Shown one piece after another: positions 9,084 to 19,648 of a stretch of 53,660 bases of DNA; the stretch's first letter is position 1; each line of letters starts with the position of its first letter. The DNA comes from an uncultured Prevotellaceae bacterium (lineage in GTDB: Bacteria; Bacteroidota; Bacteroidia; Bacteroidales; Bacteroidaceae). The position numbers and the translations under genes were made by a program. The stretch spans positions 1-53,660 of the forward strand of contig CAMWKZ010000012.1 in NCBI GenBank assembly GCA_947174945.1. The letters run 5' to 3'. The notes under the pieces were generated by a model. That model was not told the DNA's origin and did no database searches. It saw only the letters and a program-made list of their open reading frames with translations.

Positions 9084-11444
9084 TTATCTCCTTAGACAGT
9101 CCACAGGATTGCTACGGGCAGCCTTCACCGTGAGCCCAATAATGGTCAGAATGGCAATGCACATCACGGCAACGCCGACAATGGCGTAAATCCACCATGC
9201 CTGAGGTACACGGAAAGTATAGTCCTCAAGCCACCAGTTTATGAGTTTATAGGCTAATGGGCATGATACGACAAATGCCAGACAGACCACCATGACAAAC
9301 GGACGGAGTAGGATTAGCACAATACCCGACGGCTGGGTGCCATATATACGCCTGATGGCTATGGAGCCTTGACGGTTGCGTATGTATAGCATAGACATGG
9401 CAAACAACCCCAGTGAAGCCACGAGGATGGCAATGAGTGAGAATATAAACACGACGGTAAGCACCTGATGCTGCTTCTGGTATGACTTCTTGATGATTGT
9501 GTCTACATATTGCGCCTTATTGTCAAACGGCAGTCCACCTGTTACCTCCTTGTATATTTTCTCCAGATGGGCAAGATTCTCTGCATGGCTGCCTGTCGTC
9601 TTTATCAAAAGATTCCAAGGATAGATATTCTCCTCTTCAAGATAAGAGAGCATTATCGGAGGCTGTTTTGCCTCCAATACCGAGCCGTAATGGAAATCGG
9701 AGAATGTTCCACGCGATATGAGGCACATTTTGTTTTTGGGATTTTGTCCTGTTAACACAGGCTCAGCGGAATGCTTTGCTATCCCCAACTTGGCATACGT
9801 GGATTCTGTGAAATAAACATACCGTATATTGTTTTCCTTCACATTACCATTAGCAATATGATTGCCGTGTATCTGCTTGATGCCAAGGATGTCATACGCT
9901 GCCGAATCGCACTCCACACACCGAAACGCCAGTGTCCTGCCGTCCTCGGTCTGCATGGTGTTATTACTCAGCATACCGTGTGGATGACCGCAGGACTGTC
10001 CCAATTTCTCAACCCATGACTGCTGGGCCAACTTGTGACGCAAGGCGGTAAACTGCTGGGGAGGCATATCATTCTCCAACAGTATCATATCTGCCGTATT
10101 ATAACCTAACGGCGCTTCCAGCATACCGCGAATTTGGCGGTAGAATAGGAAGGTGCATATCAGCATCACGCAGACAATAGTGTACTGAAAGCCTATCATC
10201 AGATAGGCATATACCACATTCACGCGTGAACGGAACTCACCCCTCATCACTTCAATCGGTTTATATCCTGAAGCAATAAGAGCAGGAATGATGCCAGAGA
10301 TGATACCCACTACAAGCACAACTAACATGAATACCGCCATGAGTTTGAAAGTCATGCTTTGGAATACGGACAGCGGATAGTTGACTACCTCGGAGGCATA
10401 AGGTGCAAGCATCTCTGCCAACAAGAGTGCCACGACAAACGATATTACGCACATCATAACCGTTTCGCACATAAGCCTTACTACCACCTTGCAGCGCGTG
10501 GCTCCCAAAAGGCGGCGCGTAGCCATTTCCCTTGCGCGGAACGTTGTTAGCGATGTGGTCAGGTTGATATAGTTGAGTATGGCAAAGAACAGTAATACCA
10601 GCGCCACGATGTCAAGTACGCGCATCATGACGGCATCACCGCTGCAAAATTCGCCTTCACCCCATTTCTCATCGAAGTACAAGCTTCGCAGCGGATGTAA
10701 CTGCACTTCGGTATCATCGGGATATAACTCGAACGGCCAGTATAACTCTTTAAGATATTCGCTCATGTCGGCCAACTTTGGTGTTAAGTCGGCATGTTCC
10801 TTCAGAAGCAAAAACGTATATGAAGCACTGGCATCATTCATATTTGGGGTGTTATAACCAGGCTTTATCAAAAACTCGCCCCTGACGATGACGGCAGCAT
10901 TAGGCAGCACACTGTTGTTGATGTCTTTTATCACGGCCACCACCGTATGCACCTCTTTCCCTTCGCTGTCAAGCGCGATGGTTTTGCCGACGGCACTGCG
11001 ACTGCCGAACATCTTGCGGGCATAGCTCTGCGATATGACGCAATGATGGTCTGATAGTGCAAACTGCCGTTCATTGCCATCTACGACCTCTGTGGTGAAG
11101 ACATTGAAGAAAGCGGAGTCTGCAAGTAATACGGTCTCTCGCGTCATCTCGTCGTCAACCCTAACAGTCTGCTTCATGTCGGCAAGACTCAGACCGCTCT
11201 CTATCTCAGGATAGCGCTCCGACAAATATCGCTGCAACCAGTAGGCATTTTTATATCCGAACTCGTTCTTAAAGCACGACAAAAGAAATATCCTGTCGCC
11301 TTTCTCCTGAAACGCATCGGTATTCATCTGTCGTTCCGTGAATATCGCGATGAGTATGACAAACGCCAACGAAATGCTCAGCCCGAATACATTGATAGAC
11401 GTACAGAGCTTATTACGACTTAGGAATCTTATGAAAGTATTCAT
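9084..11444 (-). CDS. FtsX/MacB-type ABC permease A
   Basis: A 786-aa inner-membrane protein with the duplicated MacB-like layout: a membrane helix at about 15-35, a large periplasmic core, a cluster of helices around 275-445 (FtsX domain with RAREMATRRLLGATR before it), a second periplasmic stretch and a final helix set after 655 with IAIRRIYGTQPSGIV, ending in the family-typical ARSNPVDCLRR. These permeases do not usually pump through the membrane channel but transmit ATP-driven motion to periplasmic adaptors and substrates. It is the last gene of the six-gene operon, 12 nt after the ATPase gene. Confidence 0.88.
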   Translation of the reverse strand: MNTFIRFLSRNKLCTSINVFGLSISLAFVILIAIFTERQMNTDAFQEKGDRIFLLSCFKNEFGYKNAYWLQRYLSERYPEIESGLSLADMKQTVRVDDEMTRETVLLADSAFFNVFTTEVVDGNERQFALSDHHCVISQSYARKMFGSRSAVGKTIALDSEGKEVHTVVAVIKDINNSVLPNAAVIVRGEFLIKPGYNTPNMNDASASYTFLLLKEHADLTPKLADMSEYLKELYWPFELYPDDTEVQLHPLRSLYFDEKWGEGEFCSGDAVMMRVLDIVALVLLFFAILNYINLTTSLTTFRAREMATRRLLGATRCKVVVRLMCETVMMCVISFVVALLLAEMLAPYASEVVNYPLSVFQSMTFKLMAVFMLVVLVVGIISGIIPALIASGYKPIEVMRGEFRSRVNVVYAYLMIGFQYTIVCVMLICTFLFYRQIRGMLEAPLGYNTADMILLENDMPPQQFTALRHKLAQQSWVEKLGQSCGHPHGMLSNNTMQTEDGRTLAFRCVECDSAAYDILGIKQIHGNHIANGNVKENNIRYVYFTESTYAKLGIAKHSAEPVLTGQNPKNKMCLISRGTFSDFHYGSVLEAKQPPIMLSYLEEENIYPWNLLIKTTGSHAENLAHLEKIYKEVTGGLPFDNKAQYVDTIIKKSYQKQHQVLTVVFIFSLIAILVASLGLFAMSMLYIRNRQGSIAIRRIYGTQPSGIVLILLRPFVMVVCLAFVVSCPLAYKLINWWLEDYTFRVPQAWWIYAIVGVAVMCIAILTIIGLTVKAARSNPVDCLRR

Positions 11445-11456
11445 CCAAGTTTGGCG

Positions 11457-12140
11457 TTACATCTTGTCGTGGAGGCTGTCGACAACCTTACCGTCAAAGA
11501 GATTGATGACGCGGTCGGCAAAGGCAGCATCCCTTTGCGAGTGGGTTACCATCACGATGGTAGCTCCTTCCTTATGCAGTTCGTCAAGCATGGCCATCAC
11601 CTCCTTACCGTTCTTTGAGTCAAGATTACCTGTCGGCTCGTCAGCCAGAATAAGTCCGGGATTGGCCACCACGGCACGAGCTATGGCCACACGTTGCTGC
11701 TGTCCACCAGAGAGTTGGGTGGGGTAGTGGCGATTACGATGACTTATTGCCATGCGCTCCATAACGTCCTGTACGCGCTTGCGCTTTTCTGCCTTGTCCA
11801 TCTTGAGGTTGTTAAGCGGCAACAGGATATTCTCCTCAACGGTCATTTCCTCAATCAGATTGAACGACTGAAACACAAAGCCTATCTTGCCTTTGCGGTA
11901 TTCTGTGCGCTCCCGCTCACGGAGGTTTGCCACCTCTACGCCGTCGAGTTTATAGCTGCCAGCGGTAGGATTGTCAAGAAGTCCCAGTATGTTCAGCAAC
12001 GTAGACTTGCCACATCCTGATGGGCCCATGATGGCCACGAACTCGCCGTCTTCCACTGTTATTGATACACTGTTGAGTGCTACAGTCTCCACACTGTTTG
12101 TGCGGAACACCTTTTCCATGTCTTTAATCTCGATTCTCAT
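11457..12140 (-). CDS. ABC transporter ATPase (LolD/MacB type)
   Basis: A 227-aa nucleotide-binding subunit with Walker A GPSGCGKST near residue 40, Q-loop in FVFQSFNLIEE, signature LSGGQQQR, Walker B LILADEPTG and the H-loop VTHS. I chose MRIEIKDMEKV at 12140 because the upstream extension is lysine/asparagine-rich non-family sequence. It is the only ATPase among three FtsX permeases in this operon, so it probably serves more than one of them, either as homodimer with different permease pairs or with heterodimeric permeases. Confidence 0.92.
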   Translation of the reverse strand: MRIEIKDMEKVFRTNSVETVALNSVSITVEDGEFVAIMGPSGCGKSTLLNILGLLDNPTAGSYKLDGVEVANLRERERTEYRKGKIGFVFQSFNLIEEMTVEENILLPLNNLKMDKAEKRKRVQDVMERMAISHRNRHYPTQLSGGQQQRVAIARAVVANPGLILADEPTGNLDSKNGKEVMAMLDELHKEGATIVMVTHSQRDAAFADRVINLFDGKVVDSLHDKM

Positions 12141-12177
12141 AATTCTGTATTTTTTATTTATTATACTTTGTTTATTC

Positions 12178-14505
12178 TTATTCACTTCTCAGATACTCCA
12201 CAGGATTGCTCATGGCAATCTTACGGCAACTGAATATTACCACGATTAGCACTACCGCCAAGATAATGATAACACACACTGCCGAGAGCCACGGAGCAAG
12301 CGTCACCTGTTCGCTGAACTGCAACAGCCAGTGGCGACCCACCACTGTGGCAACAATGCTTCCGACAATAAGCGACGGTATGGATATTATCAGTATGTCT
12401 TTGACGAAAAGCATCATAATGTCCTTTACAAGAGAGCCGTTAACCTTGCGTATCGCAATTTCCTTACGTCGGCGGTTCACCTCGTCGGCAGTGTAGCCTA
12501 TCAGTCCGATAAAGGCAATGACTATAGTGACAATGCCCGCTATCATTATCGAGTCGCGGAAATTGCGCTGCGTGTCATACATTCCTGCCATTTCCGTCTT
12601 GTAATTATACACCACGATGTCGCGTGTAGGAAACATCCTGTTGATAACACCCTGCACTTCGGCTATCGCCTCTGGTGATATGGCGTTGAGCCTGATATAA
12701 AGGTTGTCCATCACGTATGGCGTATAGAAAAGGGCAGCACCGCGCTTGTCTTCATTACAGATGTTGCCAAGACGTATATGCCTGAACACGCCACAGATGG
12801 AAAAGAAACTGACGTTGCCGTGCCCTGTAACGAAGATGCTGCGTCCTACAACATCGTCATTCCAGTCAAGGTGTTTCTTGGTATCTTTCACAAACACCTC
12901 GTCTACTATCATCTGGTTGTCGGTGCTGTCGGTACGCTCGGCAAATGTTGTCCCCTGTAATACAGGAATACCCAATACGTCAAAGAAGTTGGCATTGCAC
13001 ACATACATATCGGCAATATTAAACTGCTTGTCTTCCTTGCCCTCTTCCCAGACATTATCTCCAGCAACCCACGTAAGCAAGTTTTGGTAGGCAGAGGTGA
13101 CATCCTTGACATAGCCCAGCTTCTTGAGTTCCGTCACCACCTTAGGCCGCTCCTCATACGGAATGCCCGAGAGGCTGACGTGCAGCAGGTTATGAGCGTC
13201 ATATCCGGGATTGTCGTTTATCATGCGCTGATACTGCCTTCCTATGAGAATGAGCAGACAGAACAGAAATCCTGCCACCGCAAACTGAATGGCCAACAAT
13301 ACTTGTTTCCACAGTCGCCGACTTGTGGTATAGCTACGGAACACCGACGCTACGGGAATCATGGCATAGAGCCATCCCGGCAGCAAGCCTGTAATTAGCA
13401 GCATGGATAGGCATACCGCCGCCAGAATCCATATCACTCCCTGATTAAGCAGCAGGTCGGTCATAGATACTTTAAGGAGAGTTTCCACCTCGCCACGGAA
13501 GATATAAAGCAATAGACCTGCCACGACAAGCGACATGAGCAGATGCACCATGCTCTCCTTCACCACCATAGCAATGATGCCACTTGGTGATGTCCCGTAA
13601 CACTTGCGTATGGCCATTTCTTTGCTCCGCCCAACCATCTGCCCGATGACTATAAGCAGATAGTTAAGCGAAGCGCAGAGCAACAACATCGCAGCAAGCA
13701 ACGACACTATCCAAATCATTGTTCGCACCGACTGGTCAAGCAGGTGTATATCCTGAAGTGGTGTAAATCGTATCTTGTAATTACACATGTCAAGCGTTTC
13801 CTTGTCAACATTCTCACGCACCATCTTGTCAAGATAGGTCACGACGCTCTCCGCATCAGCCCCTTCCGACAGTCGCACATAGGTGCTGTAACGGTCGTTG
13901 CCAATCCAGTTTTGTGTGCCGTCCATCATATACTTGCCTATGGTCTTGAGCGACACGAATATGGCCTGAGGAATGTCGCTGTTAAGCGGATAGTCCTCAT
14001 ACACTCCGCCAACCACGAATGAAGCCTCGGTTGACAGCTCTGGCACAAAGAGTCTCATGCCTATCACGTTGTCTCCTATCTTGCGTGCCAACGAGTGCGG
14101 TATCATGCACTGGTTGATAACAGAAAGTGCCTGCCTGTAATCACCAGCAATAATATCGCGCGGCACCACGTCAAACAGACAACTGTCGGCCAGACAAATA
14201 GCCTTGACGTCAAACTTACGCTTGTCGTCGGTCTGTACCGTAGTCTTGCCAGACAGGGACGTATATCTTGTGGCAGCCTCTACCTGCGGGGTATATTCCT
14301 TGATGCCGGGGCCTATTGCTCCAGCTGTATGCCCATACTCGCTATACTCCCCATTGATGACAACGCTTTCGTTTACCTTATATATTCTGTCAGCCTGAGG
14401 AAAGAATCCGTCGTAGGTCTGCTCAAAATATACCCTGGCAACAAGCAACAGTCCCATGGCAAGTCCAAAGCCGAGACACAGAATCTTGATAGCTGTCTTT
14501 TTCAT
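12178..14505 (-). CDS. FtsX/MacB-type ABC permease B
   Basis: A 775-aa permease with an N-terminal helix at about 6-24, periplasmic core, helices from about 265 to 420 preceded by GRSKEMAIRKCYGTSPSGI, second core, and C-terminal helices after 655 preceded by RRRKEIAIRKVNG, ending SCRKIAMSNPVEYLRSE. Both FtsX halves carry the characteristic xxEhAhRKhxG coupling-helix sequence that contacts the ATPase. It is diverged from permeases A and C throughout the periplasmic parts, suggesting a heteromeric complex and not a recent duplication. Confidence 0.88.
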   Translation of the reverse strand: MKKTAIKILCLGFGLAMGLLLVARVYFEQTYDGFFPQADRIYKVNESVVINGEYSEYGHTAGAIGPGIKEYTPQVEAATRYTSLSGKTTVQTDDKRKFDVKAICLADSCLFDVVPRDIIAGDYRQALSVINQCMIPHSLARKIGDNVIGMRLFVPELSTEASFVVGGVYEDYPLNSDIPQAIFVSLKTIGKYMMDGTQNWIGNDRYSTYVRLSEGADAESVVTYLDKMVRENVDKETLDMCNYKIRFTPLQDIHLLDQSVRTMIWIVSLLAAMLLLCASLNYLLIVIGQMVGRSKEMAIRKCYGTSPSGIIAMVVKESMVHLLMSLVVAGLLLYIFRGEVETLLKVSMTDLLLNQGVIWILAAVCLSMLLITGLLPGWLYAMIPVASVFRSYTTSRRLWKQVLLAIQFAVAGFLFCLLILIGRQYQRMINDNPGYDAHNLLHVSLSGIPYEERPKVVTELKKLGYVKDVTSAYQNLLTWVAGDNVWEEGKEDKQFNIADMYVCNANFFDVLGIPVLQGTTFAERTDSTDNQMIVDEVFVKDTKKHLDWNDDVVGRSIFVTGHGNVSFFSICGVFRHIRLGNICNEDKRGAALFYTPYVMDNLYIRLNAISPEAIAEVQGVINRMFPTRDIVVYNYKTEMAGMYDTQRNFRDSIMIAGIVTIVIAFIGLIGYTADEVNRRRKEIAIRKVNGSLVKDIMMLFVKDILIISIPSLIVGSIVATVVGRHWLLQFSEQVTLAPWLSAVCVIIILAVVLIVVIFSCRKIAMSNPVEYLRSE

Positions 14506-14532
14506 TATATATATTATAATAAATATGTTGCG

Positions 14533-16935
14533 TTATTCACTCTTCAGCGAATCCACTGGGTTTTCTGTTGCCGCCTTCAGGCATCGTAGCGTAACGATAA
14601 ACAATGTAACAATGGCCACAAGCAGCAACGAGATAACAAATACCCACCAAGATACGGGAATATGATAGGCATAGCCTTCGAGCCAGATGTTGATAAGATA
14701 GTAGCACAGCGGTACTGCCGGCACAAAGCTACACAGCACAATCTTCAGGTATTGGGTGTTATACATCTTGACAATGCCTGCCACTGACGTTCCGTGTACA
14801 CGGCGTATGGCAATCTCCCGCCGACGGTACTGAGTGTCGAAAAGCACAAGGCCGAACACACCGATAAGGGCAATGACCACGGCTATGGATGCAAAGAATA
14901 TGAGAAGTGCAGACATACGTTTCTCGCCCTCATACTGATAACTAAGCTCGTCTTCGAAAATCTGCACATCAATATCCTCTGGAGAGGTATCGGGAGCAAC
15001 CTCAAGTATTAGGTCTTTGACAAACTTCTTAACCGAAAGAACATCGGCACCGGCAACAGTGCGGAAATACAGATAGTTGGGATAACGCCACGCATCATCA
15101 GTGTTTCCAAAGATATAGAAAGCAAACGCCCCTGACGACTGCATCTTCAATGGCTGATACTTGATGTCTTGACAGAAACCGACAATGGGTGCAATGGTGT
15201 CAACTCCCCATAACTGGTCATCCAGAGTGAGCTGGAACTCACGCTTGGCAGACATGTTGAATATAAACGTACCTTTGGCATATTCATCCGCCTCCACGAA
15301 GTTGCGTCCCTCCGTTACGGGAATATTGAGCAGTCGCAGGAAGTTCCACGAAACGGGATAGACTTGGAAATTAAAACTCGTCCGCTTACCGTCTTGAGAG
15401 ATTTGCCTGCCCCATCCCATACGACTGGGTTTTACGATGTTTCCGTCAGCCCATGCCATATCAGATATAAGCGGGTTGCGGCGCACCTTAGCTTCAAAGG
15501 CCTTACGGCTTTCAATAGTACCGCAGATACGCTTAGGGGTGTATGCAGACATGAGATGCTCTCTGTTGAAACCCAAGTCAGAGTTCATCATGAAATAATG
15601 CTGCAGACAAACAAAGATGGATGTGATGATGAGAGATATTGCCACAAAAAACTGGAATGCCAACAATATTACGCGGAAACGACGACCACGGCTGGTATTT
15701 CCAAACGAGCCTTTGAACGACATGGCAGGAGGCAGCGACGTGATATAGTAGGCAGGATATAGGCTGGCCACTACGGCAAGCACCAAAGCTACGATTACGA
15801 CCACACCCACGACAAATATATTGTTCTTAAAGAGAATACCAGCATTGAGATATTCGGACATCGGGGTCTCTATAAAGCACAATACCAACACGGCGGCCAC
15901 AAGGAGTGCCACCGATACCAGCACGACCGACTCAAGAATCAATCCAAGTCTCAGTCTTGCATTGGTATATCCAAACACCTTATGGGTGTTGATGCTACGA
16001 ATACGGCGTGGGACAAGTGCCATGAAGAAGTTGATGAAATTAGAGAATGCCACCAGCAAAATCACAACAAAGACAACACAGAAGGCATAGAACAGCGACG
16101 ATGATGAATGCTCAGCATAAGAAGACTGGTCAGCATCATAGAGATAGAAATCACTCATGGATGTGAGACGCATTTCCATCGTGTTCAGCACGGCATCAAT
16201 CTGGGCACCGTCTTGTGCCGTACCGCCTTCAGAGCCAGACATCTTTCGCGATGCGTCCATTCCTACTTTCTTGGCACTCTCATAGAAATCAGCCGCCCCG
16301 TCGGCATTATACAATTTATAAACAAAGGTATAAGACCATTCGGATGGATTGTTTTTATACTGGGGTAGCTGAAACTCGCCTATGACATCCGTTCCCGACA
16401 ATGTGTTGTTGACAGGCATATCACGGAATATGCACACAATTTGATAGACATCATCTCCGCTTGTAATACCGTCACCTATTTTCAGTCCCCATTTATCGGA
16501 AAAACTGCGACTAATGCCTATCGTGTTCTGACCCGCCAGCTGTTTCAGGCTGCCTTCTTCAGCAACGACACCCATTATCTTGGTAGCAGAGACTGTCATC
16601 ATCTTTCTCTTAGCCTTTGCCTTAATCTTCTCTGTGTCTCTGTTGATGTAGATTGTGGCATCGTCATTCTTGCTCAGTTGGCATACGCCGTACTCTTCAA
16701 CTCCCGACACTTTCTCACCAATGGCATTGCCAAGCGGCAGCGACAAGTAGACCATCCACCTGCTGTTTGTACATTTTTGCTCAAGCACAAACACACGGTC
16801 GCTGTCAGGAATACTGTTATTATAAGTCATGGTGTAATACACCTGTACACCTATGACGTATGCCGTTGCCAATGCAATGCCCAGTCCGATGATGTTGAGC
16901 AATGCAGATGTTTTATAACGTAATAATGACTTCAT
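14533..16935 (-). CDS. FtsX/MacB-type ABC permease C
   Basis: An 800-aa permease with the same two-half architecture: first helix at about 10-30, helices around 280-430, and a final group after 690 preceded by YRRREIAIRRVHGTS, ending CLKAATENPVDSLKSE. In the first half the coupling sequence is PRRIRSINTHKVFGYT, which is less canonical than in A or B (no acidic residue before the basic pair), so this half may contact the ATPase differently. The gene follows the HlyD adaptor by 14 nt. Confidence 0.87.
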   Translation of the reverse strand: MKSLLRYKTSALLNIIGLGIALATAYVIGVQVYYTMTYNNSIPDSDRVFVLEQKCTNSRWMVYLSLPLGNAIGEKVSGVEEYGVCQLSKNDDATIYINRDTEKIKAKAKRKMMTVSATKIMGVVAEEGSLKQLAGQNTIGISRSFSDKWGLKIGDGITSGDDVYQIVCIFRDMPVNNTLSGTDVIGEFQLPQYKNNPSEWSYTFVYKLYNADGAADFYESAKKVGMDASRKMSGSEGGTAQDGAQIDAVLNTMEMRLTSMSDFYLYDADQSSYAEHSSSSLFYAFCVVFVVILLVAFSNFINFFMALVPRRIRSINTHKVFGYTNARLRLGLILESVVLVSVALLVAAVLVLCFIETPMSEYLNAGILFKNNIFVVGVVVIVALVLAVVASLYPAYYITSLPPAMSFKGSFGNTSRGRRFRVILLAFQFFVAISLIITSIFVCLQHYFMMNSDLGFNREHLMSAYTPKRICGTIESRKAFEAKVRRNPLISDMAWADGNIVKPSRMGWGRQISQDGKRTSFNFQVYPVSWNFLRLLNIPVTEGRNFVEADEYAKGTFIFNMSAKREFQLTLDDQLWGVDTIAPIVGFCQDIKYQPLKMQSSGAFAFYIFGNTDDAWRYPNYLYFRTVAGADVLSVKKFVKDLILEVAPDTSPEDIDVQIFEDELSYQYEGEKRMSALLIFFASIAVVIALIGVFGLVLFDTQYRRREIAIRRVHGTSVAGIVKMYNTQYLKIVLCSFVPAVPLCYYLINIWLEGYAYHIPVSWWVFVISLLLVAIVTLFIVTLRCLKAATENPVDSLKSE

Positions 16936-16949
16936 CTTGAATGGTATGT

Positions 16950-18203
16950 TTATAAGTTAACTAAAATCTTCTCAGCCTCGCCGAAATTCTCATAGCTGCT
17001 TGTTATGACGCGCTCGCCCGGCTTCAGACCTTCCAGCACTTCATAATACTGCGGATTCTGACGGCCTATCTTTATCTGGCGTTTTACGGCTTCCTTTCCG
17101 TTGGCTGTAAGTACATAAATCCATTTTCCGCCTGTGGCCTGATAGAACGAGCCTCTCGGCACGAGTACGGCCTTGGTGGGTTCACCCAGCTGAAGGTTGA
17201 TGTAATAGGTCTGTCCCACGCGAATCTTGTCGGGACGCTGACCGCTGAACACGAGGTCGGTGCGGAACTGTCCGTTCTTGACCTCTGGATATACCTTTGA
17301 TACGTTTACGGCATACTGTGAGTTCTGGCGTTCAAATTTTCCGTTCAGTCCTATTGCCACACGGTCGATATAGTGCTCGTCGATGTTGACGATTATCTTG
17401 TAATCGTTCAGCACGTTTATCTGTCCGACCATCTGGCCCGTGGCAATGTTCTGTCCTATCTCGGCATCAAGATTGCCAAGCTGGCCGCTGTGCGATGCGC
17501 GGATATTCAGGTTGTCAGCTCTTTGGCGTACCAGTGTCAGGTTCTGCATCATGTTCGACAGGCTTTCGCGCATCATCTTCACCTGTACCGAGCGGTACAG
17601 CGAGTCCTGACGTATTCTGTCACGCAACAGGCGCAGCTTCTGGTCAGCCAGTTCGTAGTCCTCCTTAGCCTTTAAGTATTCCTCGTGTGCTACCAATTTT
17701 TCATCGTAAAGCGATTTCTGCTGGTTATAAAGTCGGCGCATACGGTTACGCTCGGTCTGTGTGGATAGCACATCCTGACGCAGTGACAAACGCTCCTTCT
17801 CCATAGCTATCTCCGTGTCACGCAGCATATTCTGCTTCTCGGCCAACTGTGCCTCGGAGTCGAGAATCTGCTGTTGCAGGTTGGGGTTGCGCAGGGTGAG
17901 GATAATGTCGCCTGCATTGACCATAGCACCTTCGGCTATGAGTTTCTGCTCGACAATACCAGTCTCAAGAGCTGATACCTGCACAACGATTCCCGCCTCA
18001 ACCTGTCCGCTGAGCCGTATGTAGTCGTTGAAGTTGCCATTTGTAACATCGCTTATCGTAAGCGAGTTGGCATCGGTACGATACACCTTGTCACCAGTAC
18101 CGGCAAAAGCCCATATAAGTAACCCTACAAGCAATATTACGGGAACTCCGATTTTTGCGTATTTTCTCAGTCGCGGATTCTTTTGTTTTATTTCTCTGTC
18201 CAT
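16950..18203 (-). CDS. HlyD/MacA-family periplasmic adaptor
   Basis: About 417 aa. One N-terminal membrane helix (IGVPVILLVGLLIWAFAG), a biotinyl-lipoyl-like half-motif (IVVQVSALETGIVEQKLIAEG), a long helical hairpin of roughly 130 residues predicted as coiled coil (heptad-rich QILDSEAQLAEKQNML onward), the returning lipoyl half, and a beta-barrel plus membrane-proximal domain. It bridges inner-membrane ABC permeases and the TolC-type channel. The frame can be extended to a GTG at 18233 overlapping tolC, but the ATG giving MDREIKQKNPRLRKY is the more natural start. Confidence 0.9.
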   Translation of the reverse strand: MDREIKQKNPRLRKYAKIGVPVILLVGLLIWAFAGTGDKVYRTDANSLTISDVTNGNFNDYIRLSGQVEAGIVVQVSALETGIVEQKLIAEGAMVNAGDIILTLRNPNLQQQILDSEAQLAEKQNMLRDTEIAMEKERLSLRQDVLSTQTERNRMRRLYNQQKSLYDEKLVAHEEYLKAKEDYELADQKLRLLRDRIRQDSLYRSVQVKMMRESLSNMMQNLTLVRQRADNLNIRASHSGQLGNLDAEIGQNIATGQMVGQINVLNDYKIIVNIDEHYIDRVAIGLNGKFERQNSQYAVNVSKVYPEVKNGQFRTDLVFSGQRPDKIRVGQTYYINLQLGEPTKAVLVPRGSFYQATGGKWIYVLTANGKEAVKRQIKIGRQNPQYYEVLEGLKPGERVITSSYENFGEAEKILVNL

Positions 18204-18225
18204 ATTCTGTTTTTTTATAAATTCA

Positions 18226-19554
18226 TTATTCACTTATCAAAGGCTTACCCTGATAGTATTCATATATAATTATGTTTACTGCTGTCTGTATCTTTTTGCC
18301 GACAAGCGTGGCACGGGCTTCAGCAAGTTTTGAGTTGCTGGTGTATAGGTCAAAGGCCGACACGCCTCCCAGTTCGTATTTCCTCTGCATGGCGTGGTTG
18401 GCACGTTCTTGGGCGGTTACTTGCGCCTGTGCCGCATTCCACTCGCTTTGCGATGATTTGACATCAAGCAGGGCCTCGCTCATCTCGCGCTCCACTTCGT
18501 ATTTTGTCTTGTCCAGTTCCACTTGTTGCTGCCGATAGCTGTACTTCGCACGCTTCAGGCGGTTAATGTTTGCAAATCCGTTGAAAAGAGGAACGGACAG
18601 GGAGAACCCGATATACTGTCCCATGTTGTTATGCCACTGGGTAGAGAACCGTGGGGTATCGTAATCATTGCCAAACACTTTGTAATATGACGTGGAAAAA
18701 CCTCCGTTGAGCGATAGGGTAGGCATGAAATCTCCGTATGCGGAATGGAGCAGATACCGGCTGCGCTTCAACGAATATTGTGCCTGCATGATGCGGGGAT
18801 GGGTAAAGGGGAGCGAAGAGTTTTGCTCTTCTGCCATCGACAGGCAAGGAGCTAACGTGTCTTCGTCGTCCACTTCCAACTCTTCATCTACGGGCATACC
18901 CATCTGTGCCTTGAGTTCCATCATAGCCTTACGCCTGAGGTTCTTCTGGTTTAGCAGTTCATACTCATCGCTTGCCACCATTGCCTTGACGGCATCCACG
19001 TCTGCTCCCGACTTTGAGCCGAGTTGTTCCTGACGTTCTGTTATGGCAAGATTTTGCTGGTCGCTTTCTAAAAGACTTTCCACCTGTCTTACCAAAGCCG
19101 TATGATACATTATATTATAATAGGCCTTGATGACGGCAAGTGATATTTGGTCGGCATCATTTTCAGCTGCCTTCTTCTGACACAGCTCTGTCATGCGTGC
19201 AGCACGGTAGTTGTTCAATGACACGAAACCGTCAAACAAAGGCAGGTTCATTGACAGCGAATAGCCGTTGTTGAAGGTTTTTCTTGTGGCGTATGTGTTG
19301 GTCTCTGGGTCTACACCACGGCCCCAATTCATGTTCCCACTTGTACCAACGCCAATGTAAGGCAGCATTTCTGCAGCCTGTATGCGTTTGTCCATCCTTG
19401 ATTGTTCCACTGCCAGACGGTTGGAGCGATTAACAAATGCGTGGTCGCGAGCATAGATGAGGCAGTCCCTAAGAGACATCTTGCTCGTCTGTGCCCACGC
19501 TCCTTGTATTATCGCCAAGCTAAAAACCAGACTTAATAAACGTTTTTTCTTCAT
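18226..19554 (-). CDS. TolC-family outer-membrane efflux protein
   Basis: 442 aa with signal peptide ending AWA. Two outer-membrane-factor repeats of long alpha helices are apparent (residues 30-220 and 235-435), each with the heptad pattern and the short strand segment rich in Gly, Ser and Asn (GTSGNMNWGRGVDPET; LSLNGGFSTSYYKVFG). It is the first gene of the efflux operon, forming the exit duct for the HlyD/FtsX machine. Upstream lie a promoter core, a palindrome and the 22-bp-period repeat cluster, so the regulatory region is unusually elaborate. Confidence 0.92.
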   Translation of the reverse strand: MKKKRLLSLVFSLAIIQGAWAQTSKMSLRDCLIYARDHAFVNRSNRLAVEQSRMDKRIQAAEMLPYIGVGTSGNMNWGRGVDPETNTYATRKTFNNGYSLSMNLPLFDGFVSLNNYRAARMTELCQKKAAENDADQISLAVIKAYYNIMYHTALVRQVESLLESDQQNLAITERQEQLGSKSGADVDAVKAMVASDEYELLNQKNLRRKAMMELKAQMGMPVDEELEVDDEDTLAPCLSMAEEQNSSLPFTHPRIMQAQYSLKRSRYLLHSAYGDFMPTLSLNGGFSTSYYKVFGNDYDTPRFSTQWHNNMGQYIGFSLSVPLFNGFANINRLKRAKYSYRQQQVELDKTKYEVEREMSEALLDVKSSQSEWNAAQAQVTAQERANHAMQRKYELGGVSAFDLYTSNSKLAEARATLVGKKIQTAVNIIIYEYYQGKPLISE

Positions 19555-19580
19555 ACTTCTTATTTCAGTTTTTCTATCTG

Positions 19581-19588
19581 CAAATTTA
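19581..19588 (-). promoter_or_regulatory. -7 promoter core of the efflux operon
   Basis: TAAATTTG on the minus strand, 26 nt before the tolC start codon. No perfect -33 TTTG at 19-21 nt, which would suit a promoter that depends on an activator. Confidence 0.5.
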
Positions 19589-19648
19589 TATATAAGAACT
19601 CAATAAACGGGGACTTATATAGAAAAACGTGTTTTCAAAGGAAAAAAC

